Of a stretch of 64,000 nucleotides of DNA, positions 35,043 to 48,309 are shown piece after piece. Each line of letters opens with the position of its first letter. The stretch's first letter is position 1. The translations under genes and the position numbers were made by a program. Source of the stretch: Silene latifolia (Eukaryota; Streptophyta; Magnoliopsida; Caryophyllales; Caryophyllaceae); the NCBI RefSeq assembly GCF_048544455.1, contig NC_133536.1:41536152-41600151 (forward strand), read 5' to 3'. The notes under the pieces are model-generated. The model did no database searches. It was given only the letters and a program-made list of their open reading frames with translations, and had not been told where the DNA came from.

Positions 35043-36046
35043 TGTAGGTGAATATCCGTATACTACCCTTAAATTGCAGGACTATAACGTAAATTTAAAC
35101 ATGCAATTTATAGTCATAAAACGATAAATACAATAGAAACGATAAGTGTATAGAAATCAACCTCGGGTCCTTTAAATTGCGGCGTAAAGAACAGAAATCT
35201 AAGCAGATTTCCTCCTAATCGTTGCACCCAAGACTTTGTCCGAGATATGCCCTTGTGCTAGAACAGTGTTCTCCGATTGCCTTGCAATATAGGGAGAACT
35301 GATGTGTGTTTTGCTTGAGATGTGAGATCTCGGTTTCTACAGAGAAAAATGCTCTCTCGAAACCCTAGTTTTTTTACAAATGTTTTGATTAGGTTAGAAG
35401 GGAGGAGAAACCCTCCCTTTTGTTCCCTCTCACTCGGCCGGCCATGGGCTACCTAGGGAAGTGGGCTTCCACTTCCTTTTAGTCTTGGCTCATGGTCTGG
35501 TTCGCAAAATCGCTAAAATGTATATGACGGGTTTATATTATAAATCACATTATCGGTTATCGGAAATTAAGGCATCGCTAATAATACGAGTTAATCGAAT
35601 TATTAATACGTGTCCGACAAAACAGTATTGTATAATTTATTTTAATATACATTTAATTAAATATAAATCACGTATATTTAATTTTACGAATTAACTCGTT
35701 AATTCGCCTTAGCCCATGATATTTAATCCGTATTAAATATAATATCTCAACATCACATATTTGACTAATTACTAGTCAAATAACTCGGACTAACTGGTTA
35801 GTCAATTTTGGCATCTATATGACAGTATTTTCATACCGTCACATCTCTCGAACGTATCCTATAGGTGTGACTTTTAGGGACCAGTTGATCACCGCCATCT
35901 GTATGACAATAACGTCAAACTTATCTAGCAAGCCAACCGTTATTGATAAACGTGGATCAACTGATAATAATACCAAAGTATGCCCTTTGATCCTTTTAGA
36001 GGTTTATAAGTCCTTGCACTAACTGTTAAGGACACCAACCCCAACA
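35043..36046 (-). repeat. 3' LTR of Copia-B
   Basis: TGTAGGTGAATATCC to CCAACCCCAACA on the plus strand, 1004 bp. Differs from the other copy by a few small indels (for example near 35546 and 35625). After it, at about 36047-36160, comes a duplicated block (ctcccacttgtccgtacaag and ctcccacttgtccgaacaag) containing the polypurine region. Confidence 0.95.
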
Positions 36047-36900
36047 AGCTCCCACTTGTCCGTACAAGTGTATGTGCAATGACGTTATCCGCACTAACTG
36101 GAGGACACAAGCTCCAACAAACTCCCACTTGTCCGAACAAGTGTAGGTGCGATAACCGATTCTCATATTCATTTTAAAATTTCTCCCACTCAATGTAAAA
36201 CAATTTGCAGATCTGGATCCACAAAGGTCGTATTTTACAATCGATCTGTATCTAGAGTGGTTTCCCCGACTAGAGAGTAACTTAACTGATAAAACGAATC
36301 CGTATCCGAGCATGGCCATGCATTTCGATTCTGACTCCTCGAGTGGCCCTGAGAAATATCGAGTAACTGATAAAGGCTGAATATTTCCTTCAACTCGACT
36401 CCTTCCGATCTAAGCACAGCATGAAATGACCCAGAAAAAATCTACTTGGCCCCCTGTTACGGATGACCGTGAGAAAGAAACCAAAGTCACCCAAAATCTG
36501 CCGTAGTCTCAAGAGACAGTCGATAGTCTAAGAATCGACTCTTAGGATCACTATGGAAGTCCTATCCACGACCGGGCAACGAATGTTATAAAACATTTAG
36601 GACTCCACGTCGATGTCACAATTGTGTCCTACGAAATATCCGTATAAATCGCCTCTCTCGTGATTGGTCACCAACCTGTTGACTTATGGTTCGTTGAACC
36701 CACCATCAACCAACGTCACGAATAATTGCCGAGTTATCACTCATGTGGGCAATTAAGGACTAACAAGATATGATGTTTGTTCAGTTCACTTTGTGGTGTT
36801 CAAAATTGTCGTACAATTCCACATGAAAAACAAAATATATATATATAAAATATCAAAACGATGATGTCGTATAGAGTACAAAGGAGAATGAATCGATCCA
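36047..36900 (-). other. Copia-B 3' non-coding region between RNase H and the LTR
   Basis: No coding is supported. The purine-rich stretch next to the LTR (minus strand AAGTGGGAGCT) is the polypurine tract; a near copy lies about 75 bp further in. Confidence 0.6.
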
Positions 36901-36910
36901 TAAAAGAGTA

Positions 36911-38214
36911 CTACAACTCAAGAACACGTTTGATTCCCATGGAATTTACGTGCCCTTCATGCTTATCTTGTCGTAATGCTTTAGTGAGAGGATCTGCTAT
37001 GTTATCATCAGTAGCAATCTTTTCTATCACTACTTCCTTTTGCTCCACGTAATCCCGGATTAGATGAGCTTTCCGTTGTACATGTCTAGATTTGTTGCTA
37101 GACTTTGGCTCCTTAGCTTGGAAGATGGCACCACTATTGTCGCAATAGATGGTGATCGGGTCATTCGAACTAGGCACTACAGAGAGCCCATGTAAGAATT
37201 GACGCATCCATATCGCTTCCTTTGTTGCTTCGTACGCGCATAGTACTCGGACTCGATCGTAGAATCTGCTTTATAACATTTGTTTCGAACTCTTCCACCG
37301 ATCGCAGCGCCATTAAGAGTAAAAACGAATCCTGACTGAGATTTCGAGTCATCACGATCCGTTTGGAAGCTAGCATCTGCGTAACCGGTTGCGCATAGCT
37401 TTTGTTCGCCTCCATAAGTCAAAGCCCAATCTTTAGTCCTCCGTAGGTACTTAAGAATGTTCTTGACAGCCAACCAATGTGGTTCACCTGGTTGCTGTTG
37501 GAATCGACTTGTCATACTCAATGCATATGCCACGTCTGGACGTGTGCATATCATGGCATACATGATTGATCCTATTGCCGAAGCATAAGGAATCCGTGTC
37601 ATGCGCTCTTTCTCTTCCGGTGTCTCTGGTGCCTGAGACTTGCTCAAATGCACCCCTGGAGCCATAGGAAGGAACCCCTTCTTGGAGTTAGTCATACTTG
37701 AATCTCTCTAAGACTTTGTCTATGTAAGACTCTGATCGAGAGATAACATCCGTCGTGGTCTATCTCGATAGATACGGATGCCTAGAATTCTCTGTGCCTC
37801 TCCCAGATCTTTCATCTGGAAATGGTTCTTCAACCATACTTTCACCGAAGTTAAGAGAGGTATGTCATTCCCAATCAGGAGTATGTCGTCAACATACAAT
37901 ATTAGGAAGACAATCTTGCTCCCACTCGACTTGATATATAGACATGGTTCCTCGACCGATCGAGTAAATCCATTGTCTTTTATCACTTGGTCGAAGCGAT
38001 GATTCCAACTCCTTGATGCTTGCTTAAGTCCATAAATGGAACGCTTAAGCTTGCACACTTTCTTAGGATGTTCAGGATCGATGAAACCTTCGGGTTGTAC
38101 CATGTACAACTCTTCCTCCAAAAAGCCGTTTAAGAAGGCGGTTTTCACATCCATTTGCCAAATTTCATAGTCATGAAAAGCGGCGATCGCTAAGATAATC
38201 CGAATGGAACGCAA
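36911..38214 (-). pseudogene. Copia-B reverse transcriptase and RNase H
   Basis: Reverse transcriptase: 38214-37720 has DVKTAFLNGFLEEELYM, KLKRSIYGLKQASRSWN and the catalytic YVDDILLIGND. After a break at about 37700-37720 the frame 37695-37177 gives the connection region (PYASAIGSIMYAMICTRPD) and the start of RNase H (GYADASFQTDRDD...ADSTIESEYYA). Frameshifts near 37280 and 37200 move reading to 37207-36911, which holds YCDNSGAIFQAKEP and NIADPLTKAL, the RNase H end. Several frame breaks make this a non-functional copy, unless they are base-calling errors in homopolymers. Confidence 0.9.
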
Positions 38215-38220
38215 AGATAA

Positions 38221-40945
38221 CTACGGTGCAAAAATCTCATCGTAGTGAAAACCTGGCACTTGGGTGAAACCTTTAGCAACTAGTCGTGCTTTGTAGATAT
38301 CTTGTTGACCTTCCACATAATGCTTTATCTTGTAAAGCCATTTGCATTGAAGGGGACGAACCTTAGCAGGTAAGTCAACAAGATCCCACACGTTGTTCTC
38401 ATACATGGAGTCCATCTCGGATTGCATGGCCTCAAGCCATAGCTTTGAGTCAGAACTTGTCATGGCACCTTTATAGGTTGCGGGTTCACTACTCGTTAAG
38501 AGTAGAACGTCATCTATGTCATGTTCCTCGACCATACCGATGTATCTGTCCGGAGGAATAGAGACTCTACCCGACCTCCTAGGTTCCTCAGGGATATACA
38601 CCGCAGCCGGGATTGAAGGAATTGGTTCCTCCAATGGTTGCTCGGTGTTTGGTTCTGGAATCTCCGACAAGTCGAAGGTTCTATCACTCTTTGCATTCTC
38701 GAGAAATTCCTTCTCTAAGAATGTCGCACTAGCCGCAACAAAAACACGTTGTTCGGTTGGCGAATAAAAGTAATGACCACGTGATCCTTTAGGATAACCT
38801 ATAAAGTATGTCTTGACCGATCGCGGGCCGAGCTTATCTTCAGGTCTCCACTTGACATAAGCCTTGCAGCCCCAAACCCGTATAAAGGACAAGTTAGGGA
38901 CCGTTCCCTTCCATAGTTCATATGGAGTCTTGTCAACAGCTTTAGACGGACTTCGGTTAAGTATTAGAGCGGCCGACAAAAGAGCATAACCCCATAATGA
39001 ATCGGGTAAAACCGTGTGACTCATCATGGATCGAACCATATCAAGTAGTGTTCGATTTCTCCGTTCGGACACACCATTCAACCGAGGTGTTCCAGGTGGA
39101 GTTAACGTAGGGCAATCCCACAAATCCTTCGGTGTTGATCAAACTCGTGAGAAAGATACTCGCCACCACGATCCGAACGCAGTGTTATTATCTTTCTACC
39201 CAACAGGTTCTGCACCCTATTTTGGTATTCCTTGAATTTCTCAAAGGATTCACTTTTGTGCTTCATTAAGTAGACATAGCCATATCTACTCAAATCGTCC
39301 GTGAAAGTGATGAAATACCTATAGCCTTCTCGTGCGGTGATTGACATAGGACCACATACATCCGTGTGTATGAGCCCTAATAGGTCGCAGCCGCGCATTC
39401 CAACACCTTTGAAGGAAATCCGAGTCATCTTACCGATGAGACATGATTCACACGTGCCAAATGATTGAAAATCAAAAGCCGAGATAGCTCCATGTTTGAT
39501 GAGCTGTTTTACGCGTTTCTCATTAATGTGTCCCATACGGCAGTGCCATAGATACGTTTGATCTTTGTCACCAACCTTTAACTTTTTATTCATTACGTGT
39601 AATATTTCGTTGGTCTGATCTAAAACATAAATTCCATTCATGGAGACTGCCTTGCCATAAATCATATTGTGTAATGAGAAAATGCAAGAATTATTCTCTA
39701 TTACAAATGAAAAACCAAGTTTATCAAGCGCAGAAAACAAAATAATGTTTTTAGAAAGACTGGGTACATAATAGCAATCATATAATGATAACTCAAATCC
39801 GCTAGGAAGTTGGATCACATATGTCCCCTTGGAGATGGCAACTACTCTTGCTCCATTCCCAACACGCAGGTCCACCTCACCCTTTACGAGGGGTTCGATG
39901 TTTCGGAGCCCCTGCACATGATTACACAGATGAGAACCACAACCAGTATCAAGTACCCAAGTTCCGTAACTTGCGTGGTTAATCTCAATCATATGAATAA
40001 AAGTAGAAGAGAGAGAAGACATACCAACAGGTTTAACACGACCTGCCTTTAAGTCCTCATGATAAACAGGACATGTGCGTCTCCAATGCCCAGTCTTGTG
40101 GCAATGATGGCATTCCATGTTTTCACTCTTGCTCTTTGTCATGCCTGATGAGTTACTCGCCTCACCAGGACCACTCTTCCCTGAACCCGACTTCTTGAAC
40201 TTCGCCTTACCTACTGTTAGGTTTGCCGGAGCTTTGCCCTTACCTTTCCCTTTGTTTGACACAACGAGAACATCCTGTTTCGAGCTCCCACTACACTTCA
40301 TGTCCTTCTCGGTCTGTACGAGGAGGGAGTGCAGTTCATGGGGAGTTTTCTTCAAATCATTCATATAGTAATTCGCTCTGAATTGCGAATAACCATCGTG
40401 GAGTGAGTGAAGAATACGGTCGATAACAATATTCTCGCTGATGTTACGATTAAAGGTCTCCGGTTTCTCGACATTCTCAATCATGCTGAGAATGTGTGGG
40501 CTAACCGGTTGGCCCTTCTGGAGTCTCGCATCAAAGAAGCGAGTGGTATGCTCATAGGTCACGATTCTCGGTGCTTTCGAGAATTCCTTAGTGAGCGTGG
40601 TGAAAATCTTGTTTGCACCTTGGGCTATGAAGCGTTTCTGCAAATTGGGTTCCATTGCAAAAATGAGCACGTTTTTAATCGCACCCGCTTCCATGACGAA
40701 ATCGTTATAAGTAGCGATCTCGTTAGCTCCAGCCGTGGGAACTGGGTGTGGCGGCATGGGCTCAAGTAGATATTTGAGCTTTCCGTCAGCAGCAGCAGCA
40801 TTCCGTAATGCTGCCTCCCAGTCCGCGAAGTTGGATCCGTCATTCTTCAGTGAGTGGACTGATTCATCTGACTCATGAAGATCCTAAGCCAGGACTCACG
40901 GTCCAATGTGGCACTTGGCATTGGGTTATCACTTGAACCAGCCAT
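38221..40945 (-). pseudogene. Copia-B gag, protease and integrase
   Basis: The ATG at 40945 (MAGSSDNPMPSATL) starts gag. A frameshift near 40855 separates it from the long frame 40757-39102. That frame has the gag core, a CHHCHKTGHWRRTC knuckle, protease WVLDTGCGSH, integrase zinc motif WHCRMGH...CESCLIGK, and core residues in HTDVCGP and LRSDRGGEYL. Another shift at about 39110-39125 leads to 39123-38221, carrying TPRLNGVSERRNRTLLDMV, the catalytic-Glu region, and then the start of RT (WLEAMQSEMDSMYENNVWDL; YKARLVAKGFTQVPG). A stop at about 38221 separates it from the RT frame. Domain order INT-RT confirms Ty1/copia. Confidence 0.9.
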
Positions 40946-43009
40946 TTGATGTTTAGCAGTTTAAAACGTGATCTACACTGGAAAAGAAAGAAAAACAAGA
41001 CGAAATAAGCAACTCATCGAGGTGATTTAAGTCTATTTTAAAATTCATTTTAAACATGTAGACTCTCACACTTGCATAATTGATCTCCCTCAAGAATGAT
41101 ACAAGTGATCCCAAGACTCAATTTCAGTAAATTGATAAGCCAACTGTTTAGCTAATTCTTCCGGAAGAACTCTTGGTCGATAGATTTCCGTAAATCCTAT
41201 CTATAGTCCACCATGATCACAGGATCGTACGAGTGACCATAGTGTTGAGATAAAATAGGTCAATCAGTTCCAACTTACCCGACGTAGAAGGGGTCATAGT
41301 ATGCCTACCGACGAAGAAGGGACTCATTGGAGTTTGACCTATAAAGACCGTTCTCAATTTTGGTTTATACGAGGAAGATCCCATCAAACAAAATTATAAT
41401 TCATTTTAAGTGAACGAATAACTAGCGTCTGTCGTGAATGAATTTATTTGGATGATGGCTTAAAACGTGTGACATGAGAATGTCAATGAAAACTAACTCG
41501 TGACCTCTATATGTGTCAGTTTTCATGCAATAAATTATAGGTGGTTTGGTTTTTAGGCGGAATATGATGCAAATTATCGTTGCGGAAAAAATAAATAAAG
41601 GAATGCAAAAACGTAAATAAAATTCCTAGTGTGGCCTATCCTAGTAAAAGAACATAATACAACTTTGGAATCCACCGTTGGACCCGAAAAGCTTGTCTTG
41701 ATGTTCCAACTTGATCCAAGAAGCGGGAGTGAGCATCCGGTCTCCATCTTTGGTCTTCTCAAAAATTACAATTTAAAATTACAAATATAAACCTATTTAC
41801 ATTCTAATTAAAACTGTAATTACAAGTGAAAAATCCAAAACGGAGATACAAGATCTCAAAATACAACCAAGACCGTGTTCCATCATTACGGTAACACGTT
41901 CTACTAAGGCCACACTAAGTTACAATCGCTTGTAAAATTAAATACGTAAAAAAAGGCATTCACGGCATTCAACAAAACGATAAATAAAAATGCATCAACT
42001 AAAAACAAATTCATTCGTGACATAATTCCGTAATTATGTTAAATTTTATCCAAACCACCTTTTAATGATTAAAATTCGTGTGATAAAACCGCTTCTATCA
42101 TTTAATTTTAATCTATTATAATCCGTTACTTTAAATACAATTTAAAATAACTTAATGGTACGTGTGTGAACCGTTTCACAATCATAGCGAGTGTACTATA
42201 TCCGGATAAAGTACATATTGAAGCCAAAAGAAAATTTAAATCAAAAGAAACAAATTTTCAATGTCTTTGTAAAGATTTAAATCCCTCGATCCAGGGACAT
42301 AAGTGCTCGATCGAGGGACAGAGGGCTCGATCGATCGAACTCGCAAGTCGATCGAGAGGTATGCTATCAGAGGTGCTCGATCGACAACACCGGTGGTCGA
42401 TCGAGTACCTTTATCAACAAATCTACTCGATCGAGTACGAGGACAACTCGATCGAGCGAGGGGTTTTGAAAAGCAGTCGATCGAGTACAAAGAAGGACTC
42501 GATCGAGCAAAAGGTTTTGAGATGGGTCGATCGAGTACAACAGGGACTCGATCGAACAAAAACAAGACAAAACAAAGACTCGATCGAGTAGAAATACGCT
42601 CGATCGAATGCTAAAGTGGCTGAAAACTTCAAAACCCTCGTGAAAACATATTTCGAGACAAAATCAATTGCAAATATGATCAAAAACGCATTAAAACAAA
42701 TTTGACAATTGACAAAAACTTGACATGTTGCTATAATCTCTGTATAAAATAACAACATGTAAAAACAACATGAAATTTGAAGCAAAACAGCCGTGTAAAA
42801 CATGACACGGTTTGGTTTTCGAGACAAAATAAAGAAACAAGAGCAACCGTGTAAACAAGACACGGTTCCCAAAGCAACCAAAAACGCAGCAAATTAAAAA
42901 AAAATATCTGCCGAGTTAAAAGGATGGCTGCCAAGACAAAATTTTAACCAAAAATCATCGTTTCAACAATCGTTTGATGAAAAACACATATAAAAATTTA
43001 CGTGGCCTC
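40946..43009 (-). other. Copia-B 5' leader, about 2.06 kb, non-coding
   Basis: Lies between the primer site and gag. Frames such as 42166-42591 are translations of the palindrome array only. A long untranslated leader of this size is notable for a copia element. It includes the array at 42285-42610. Confidence 0.65.
42285..42610. repeat. CTCGATCGAG palindrome array in the Copia-B leader
   Basis: About 15 copies of TCGATCGA, mostly as CTCGATCGAG or CTCGATCGA, at irregular 15-35 bp spacing with unrelated spacers. The same word forms arrays in the Gypsy-2 LTR and leader. Confidence 0.92.
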
Positions 43010-43021
43010 GCTCTGATACCA
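43010..43021 (-). promoter_or_regulatory. Primer binding site of Copia-B, tRNA-iMet type
   Basis: The minus strand reads TGGTATCAGAGC two bases after the 5' LTR. Confidence 0.9.
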
Positions 43022-43023
43022 CT

Positions 43024-44029
43024 TGTAGGTGAATATCCGTATACTACCCTTAAATTGCAGGACTATAACGTAAATTTAAACATGCAATTTATAGTCATAA
43101 AACGATAAATACAATAGAAACGATAAGTGTATAGAAATCAACCTCGGGTCCTTTAAATTGCGGCGTAAAGAACAGAAATCTAAGCAGATTTCCTCCTAAT
43201 CGTTGCACCCAAGACTTTGTCCGAGATATGCCCTTGTGCTAGAACAGTGTTCTCCGATTGCCTTGCAATATAGGGAGAACTGATGTGTGTTTTGCTTGAG
43301 ATGTGAGATCTCGGTTTCTACAGAGAAAAATGCTCTCTCGAAACCCTAGTTTTTTTACAAATGTTTTGATTAGGTTAGAAGGGAGGAGAAACCCTCCCTT
43401 TTGTTCCCTCTCACTCGGCCGGCCATGGGCTACCTAGGGAAGTGGGCTTCCACTTCCTTTTAGTCTTGGCTCATGGTCTGGTTCGCAAAATCGCTAAAAT
43501 GTATATGACGGGTTTATATTATAAACTCATTATCGGTTATCGGAAATTAAGGCATCGCTAATAATACGAGTTAATCTGAATTATTAATACGTGTCCGACA
43601 AAACAAAATATTGTATAATTTATTTTAATATACATTTAATTAAATATAAATCACGTATATTTAATTTTACGAATTAACTGGTTAATTCGCCTTAGCCCAT
43701 GATATTTAATCCGTATTAAATATAATATCTCAACATCACATATTTGACTAATTACTAGTCAAATAACTCGGACTAACTGGTTAGTCAATTTTGGCATCTA
43801 TATGACAGTATTTTCATACCGTCACATCTCTCGAACGTATCCTATAGGTGTGACTTTTAGGGACCAGTTGATCACCGCCATCTGTATGACAATAACGTCA
43901 AACTTATCTAGCAAGCCAACCGTTATTGATAAACGTGGATCAACTGATAATAATACCAAAGTATGCCCTTTGATCCTTTTAGAGGTTTATAAGTCCTTGC
44001 ACTAACTGTTAAGGACACCAACCCCAACA
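43024..44029 (-). repeat. 5' LTR of Copia-B
   Basis: 1006 bp, nearly identical to 35043-36046. The frames at 35819 and 43802 are the same LTR text and are not genes. Confidence 0.95.
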
Positions 44030-44034
44030 AGCTT

Positions 44035-44979
44035 GCCTTTCTTCCCAAATCTCATAACTCCATGCATCGGAGATACTTTCAGAAGGACCTTGTCCCCAAC
44101 TTGAAACTCTATGTCCCGACGATGTAGATCTGCATAACTCTTTTGTCGATCCTGGGCTGCTCTCATCCGTTCCCTGATCATCTTAATCTGTTCCACCATC
44201 TCATGCACCATCTCTGGTCCTAAAACCACTGCCTCAGCACTATCGTCCCAACAGATTGGACTCCTACACCTTCTCCCATACAAAGCCTCAAACGGTGCCA
44301 TACCTATACTGGTGTGATAGCTGTTGTTGTAAGAAAATTCTATCAAGTCCAACCTCTGCTCCCAGCTACCACCAAAATCCATCACACAAGCTCGCAACAT
44401 ATCCTCAAGGGTCTTGATTGTTCTCTCAGTCTGGCCATCTGTCGCAGGATGAAATGCTGTACTCATCTTCATAGCTGTTCCCAACGATTCCTGCAACTCC
44501 TTCCAAAACCCCGATATAAACCTCGCATCTCTGTCAGACACTATGTCCTTAGGGACTCCATGTAACTTAAGCACGTTCTTTCGATAGGCCATAGCCAGTT
44601 GTGCCTTAGTCCATGTATCTTTCATTGGAACAAAGTGAGCTGACTTGGTCAGACGATCCACTATCACCCAAATCATGTTGTTACCTTGTTGACTCTTAGG
44701 AAAACCCACAATGAAATCCATGGAAATGGATTCCCACTTCCACTCAGGCACCTCTAAACACTGAATCTTACCTTGTGGTCTTCTCTGTTCCCCTTTTACT
44801 CTTTGGCATGTCAAACAACGGGACACAAACTCAGCTGTCTCTTTCTTCATCCCAGGCCACCAAAACGTTTTCTTCAAATCCTTGTATAGCTTGTCCCCAC
44901 CTGGATGAACTGAATATGGTGTGCAATGCGCTTCTGTCATGATCGTCTTTTTCAACTCCTCATCATTAGGAACACATCA
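44035..44979 (-). pseudogene. Gypsy-2 integrase, N-terminal and catalytic part
   Basis: Zinc region HCTPYSVHPGGDKLYKDL...CLTCQRVKGEQ; catalytic Asp in SMDFIVGFPKS, Asp in VSDRDARFISGFWKELQ and the following Glu. The frame continues to MHGVMRFGKKGK, where Copia-B cuts it. A TGA at 44977-44979 (GR[stop]CVPND) separates it from the RT/RNase H frame; this position is normally Trp, so it is a TGG-to-TGA change. Confidence 0.92.
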
Positions 44980-47070
44980 CCTACCATCAAACCTCAAGCT
45001 ACCATCTGAATGAATAGAAAACCGGGACACTGTCCCCTTCTCTACTCCAGCTCTCCACTCAACTATCTTAGGATCCAAAGCCTGCTTATCCCGAATGTCA
45101 TCATAAAACTCCAGATGTACTGTCATATCACCCATGGCATCTCCTTTCTGCATCATATGTATCCCAAAGCTCGCTACCTCATCCCTCAGCCTCATCAAAG
45201 ATAGAGCTGTACACAAGGAATGTACACTCTTCCTACTCAAAGCATCAGCTACGACGTTGGCCTTCCCTTCATGGTAGATGATTTCCATGTCGTAGTCGCC
45301 AATCAACTCCATCCACCTCCTCTGCCTCATGTTCAACTCCTTCTGCGTGAAGATGTACTTAAGACTCTTGTGGTCAGAAAATACCTTAAAGATTGCTCCA
45401 TAAAGGTAATGCCTCCAAATCTTGAGAGCAAACACCACTGCACCCAACTCCAGATCATGAGTAGGGTAGTTCTCCTCATAAGGCTTCAACTGCCTAGAAG
45501 CATAGGCAATCACTTTACCATTCTGCATCAACACACATCCCAACCCATTCTTCGAGGCATCCGTATAAACCTCGAAATTCTCGCTCCCTTCAGGCAATGC
45601 TAGGACAGGAGCTGTGGTCAAACGCTCCTTTAATGTTTGGAACGCCGTCTCACAACTCTCATCCCAACGAAACCTATTCTCTTTCCTCATCAACGCTGTC
45701 ATCGGTCTAGCTATCTTGGAGAAATCTTTCACGAACCGTCTGTAGTATCCAGCTAAACCCAAGAAACTTCTAACCTCAGCAACATTCTTCGGTGCTTCCC
45801 ACTTTGTCACTGCCTCAATCTTCGCCGGATCCACAGCTACCCCATCCTTAGAGATTATATGCCCCAGAAAGGCAACTTTCTCTAACCAGAACTCACACTT
45901 GGACAGCTTAGCATACAACTCATGATCCCTCAAAGTCTGCAACACGATCCTCAGATGCTCCTCATGCTCCTCCTTAGTCTTAGAGTAGACTAAGATGTCA
46001 TCGATAAACACTACTACAAACTGATCCAAGAACTGTCTGAAGATTCTATTCATCAAATCCATAAACACTGCCGGCGCATTAGACAACCCAAACGGCATCA
46101 CCACGTACTCATAATGGCCATACCTTGACGTGAAAGCTGTCTTCGGTATGTCCACCTCTCTAATCTTCACCTGATGGTACCCCGACCTCAAATCAATCTT
46201 AGAAAAGACTGTTGCACCGCTCAGCTGATCAAACAGGTCGTCTATCCTTGGCAAAGGATACTTGTTCTTTATCGTCACACGGTTCAGCTCCCTGTAATCT
46301 ATGCACAGCCTCAAGCTCCCATCTTTCTTCTTCACGAAAAGAACTGGTGCTCCCCAAGGCGATACACTTGGTCTAATGTATCCCTTCTCTATCAAATCAT
46401 CCAACTGCTTCCTAAGTTCCTCCATCTCCTTAGGACCCATACGGTACGGTGCCTTAGAGATTGGCCCCGTCCCTGGCTTCAACTCTACGGTGAAATCTAT
46501 CTCTCTCTTCGGTGGCAACCCCGGAATCTCCTCTGGAAAAACATCTGCAAACTCTCCCACCACTGGTATCTCGTCAACTGCCGGGCTCTCTATCCGGTCA
46601 TCTCTCACATGGCACAAAATCAGAGGACATCCCTTCCTCAGATACGACTTCAAGGTGACAGCAGCAATCAACTTAACTTTGGGTTTGACTAGAAACCCAC
46701 GGTAAGACACACTAACACCCTTTGGACCCCTTAAAGACACTTTCTTTTGATGACAGTCTATCTTAGCTTTATACTTTCCTAACCAATCCATCCCAACTAT
46801 CATCTCAAAACCGTTAAAAGGAAACTCTAGCAAGTCTACAGGGAAATCGACTTGCCCAACTATCAAAGATACATCTCTAAACAACCTCCCACACGATACA
46901 GACTCACCCGAAGGTATGAAAACTTGCTCACTAACAGGCTCATATACTCTCAAACCCAACTATTTTACATGACTCAAAGACACAAACAACTGAGAAGCCC
47001 CCGAATCAAACAAAACAAACGTAGGAATACCATTAACAAGGAATGTACCGGTGATAACGTGCGCATCCTC
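44977..47070 (-). pseudogene. Gypsy-2 protease, reverse transcriptase and RNase H
   Basis: Protease LFDSGASQLFVS lies at about 47000, before a TAG at about 46960 (SHVK[stop]LGL). The open frame 46959-44977 (660 codons) then gives the protease end ([19 protein letters not shown]). Reverse transcriptase follows ([32 protein letters not shown], catalytic [10 protein letters not shown]). RNase H comes next ([40 protein letters not shown]). Domain order and motifs are those of chromoviruses. Confidence 0.94.
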
Positions 47071-47071
47071 C

Positions 47072-48277
47072 TCAAACCGCCTTCTTCTCCATCATGAACA
47101 ACTTGCCATCGGTCTTCCGCCCACCTCCCCGGACAAGATCTTGGCGATGCGGTCGGCTTAGCACCCGACCCTTGATTGTTGTTGTTGTTCGCCGGTGTCT
47201 TCGATAAGAATTACCGCCGTTGCGGTTGCCTCCACTCTGTAACTCGACTTCCCGGTTTGGCCATGATCCAGCCCGGTCATTGCTCGCGAAGCTCGCGCAG
47301 TCTCCGGAAAGATCCCGGTGCACTCGTGCACTCATGTCTCTTGTGGCCTACGCCACCACAACCAAAGCAGTCACTCCCCAACTATTACTCACACTCCCAC
47401 GGCCACGCCCAAAGGAAGCCCCAAAGACTAAACCCGGATCCGAAGAAAATCCTTTAGATCGATTGTGGTTGCCCTTCTTGTGATTCGATTGGCCACCACC
47501 CTCGCTCTCAGACTTCCTCTTCTTCCCACCTAACCTCTCCTGAGCCATCTCCACCAACCTCTCAGCTCTTCCAGCCCTCTCATAAGCTTCCTTAACATCG
47601 GTAAGGATTCCCACGGGTAACTTATCCATAATCGTGGTAGTCAACCCTCTCTCAAACCTCAATGCCAGGTTCTCCTCACTCAAACCCATATCCTCAGCAT
47701 ACCTGGACTTCTCATTGAACTGTCTGTAGTACTCGCCATCGACATCTCAGTGGTCATCTTAAACTTATCAAACTCTTCCCTCAACTTACTCCTCACATGC
47801 TCCGGTACAAACTCCTTCCTCACCACCCTACGAAACTCCTCCCAAGGTATAGCAGGTAAGCCTTGGTTGGTGTATATCTCCTTAGCACTCACCTTCACCG
47901 AATCCCACCACTTGCCTCTTTGCCTCCCTCAGATAGAACGCAGCCTGCTCCACTCTCATCTCATCAGGGCAATGAACCAAGTCTAAGATGTTCTCCATCT
48001 CTCTCAGCCAACTATCAAGCAGATTAGGTTCCCCAACCCCCTTGTATTCTTTCGGGTTAAACCTCGCAATGTAGAGGCTGATTTTTGAATGATCAACCTC
48101 CTTCTCCTTACTCTTATCCTTGTCCTCATTCACTCTCTTCAGGGTCTCAGTAAGAGCATCCTGGTGCTCTAACATCTTAACGATGTCATCCGTGGTCATA
48201 AGCTCAGCTCTCGCATACAAAGCAGTTCTCTTGGGCGGCATCTTGAAGCTATATAAGAAAGGGGTAAACATAAACAC
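47072..48277 (-). pseudogene. Gypsy-2 gag, broken by frameshifts
   Basis: Starts near 48241 (MPPKRTALYARAELMTT). FNPKEYKGVGEPNLLDSWLR and MRVEQAAFYLREAK are retrotransposon-gag features. Frameshifts near 47890 and 47700 move reading to frames with WEEFRRVVRKEFVPEHVR and LALRFERGLTTTIMDKL. The zinc-knuckle region around 47330-47360 is disordered by another shift. Typical gag of Tekay/Del-like elements. Confidence 0.85.
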
Positions 48278-48309
48278 ACGTACTAAACTTCAAAACACGA
48301 AAACACGAT

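Larger units (their letters stand above)
35043..44029 (-). mobile_element. Copia-B: Ty1/copia retrotransposon, 9.0 kb, innermost of the nest
   Basis: LTRs at 35043-36046 and 43024-44029, with target duplication AGCTT at 35038-35042 and 44030-44034. The primer site adjoins the right LTR, so orientation is minus. Gag, protease, integrase, RT and RNase H occur in copia order between 40945 and about 36900. An unusually long leader (40946-43009) carries CTCGATCGAG arrays. It disrupts the Gypsy-2 integrase and is therefore the youngest of the three. Confidence 0.95.

Noticed and set aside
35819-36022. 67-codon ORF repeated at 43802
   Set aside because: Identical because both are LTR copies of Copia-B; no start context or homology.
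42166-42881. Overlapping ORFs rich in SIE/DRV repeats
   Set aside because: They translate the CTCGATCGAG array in several frames; no codon or family support.
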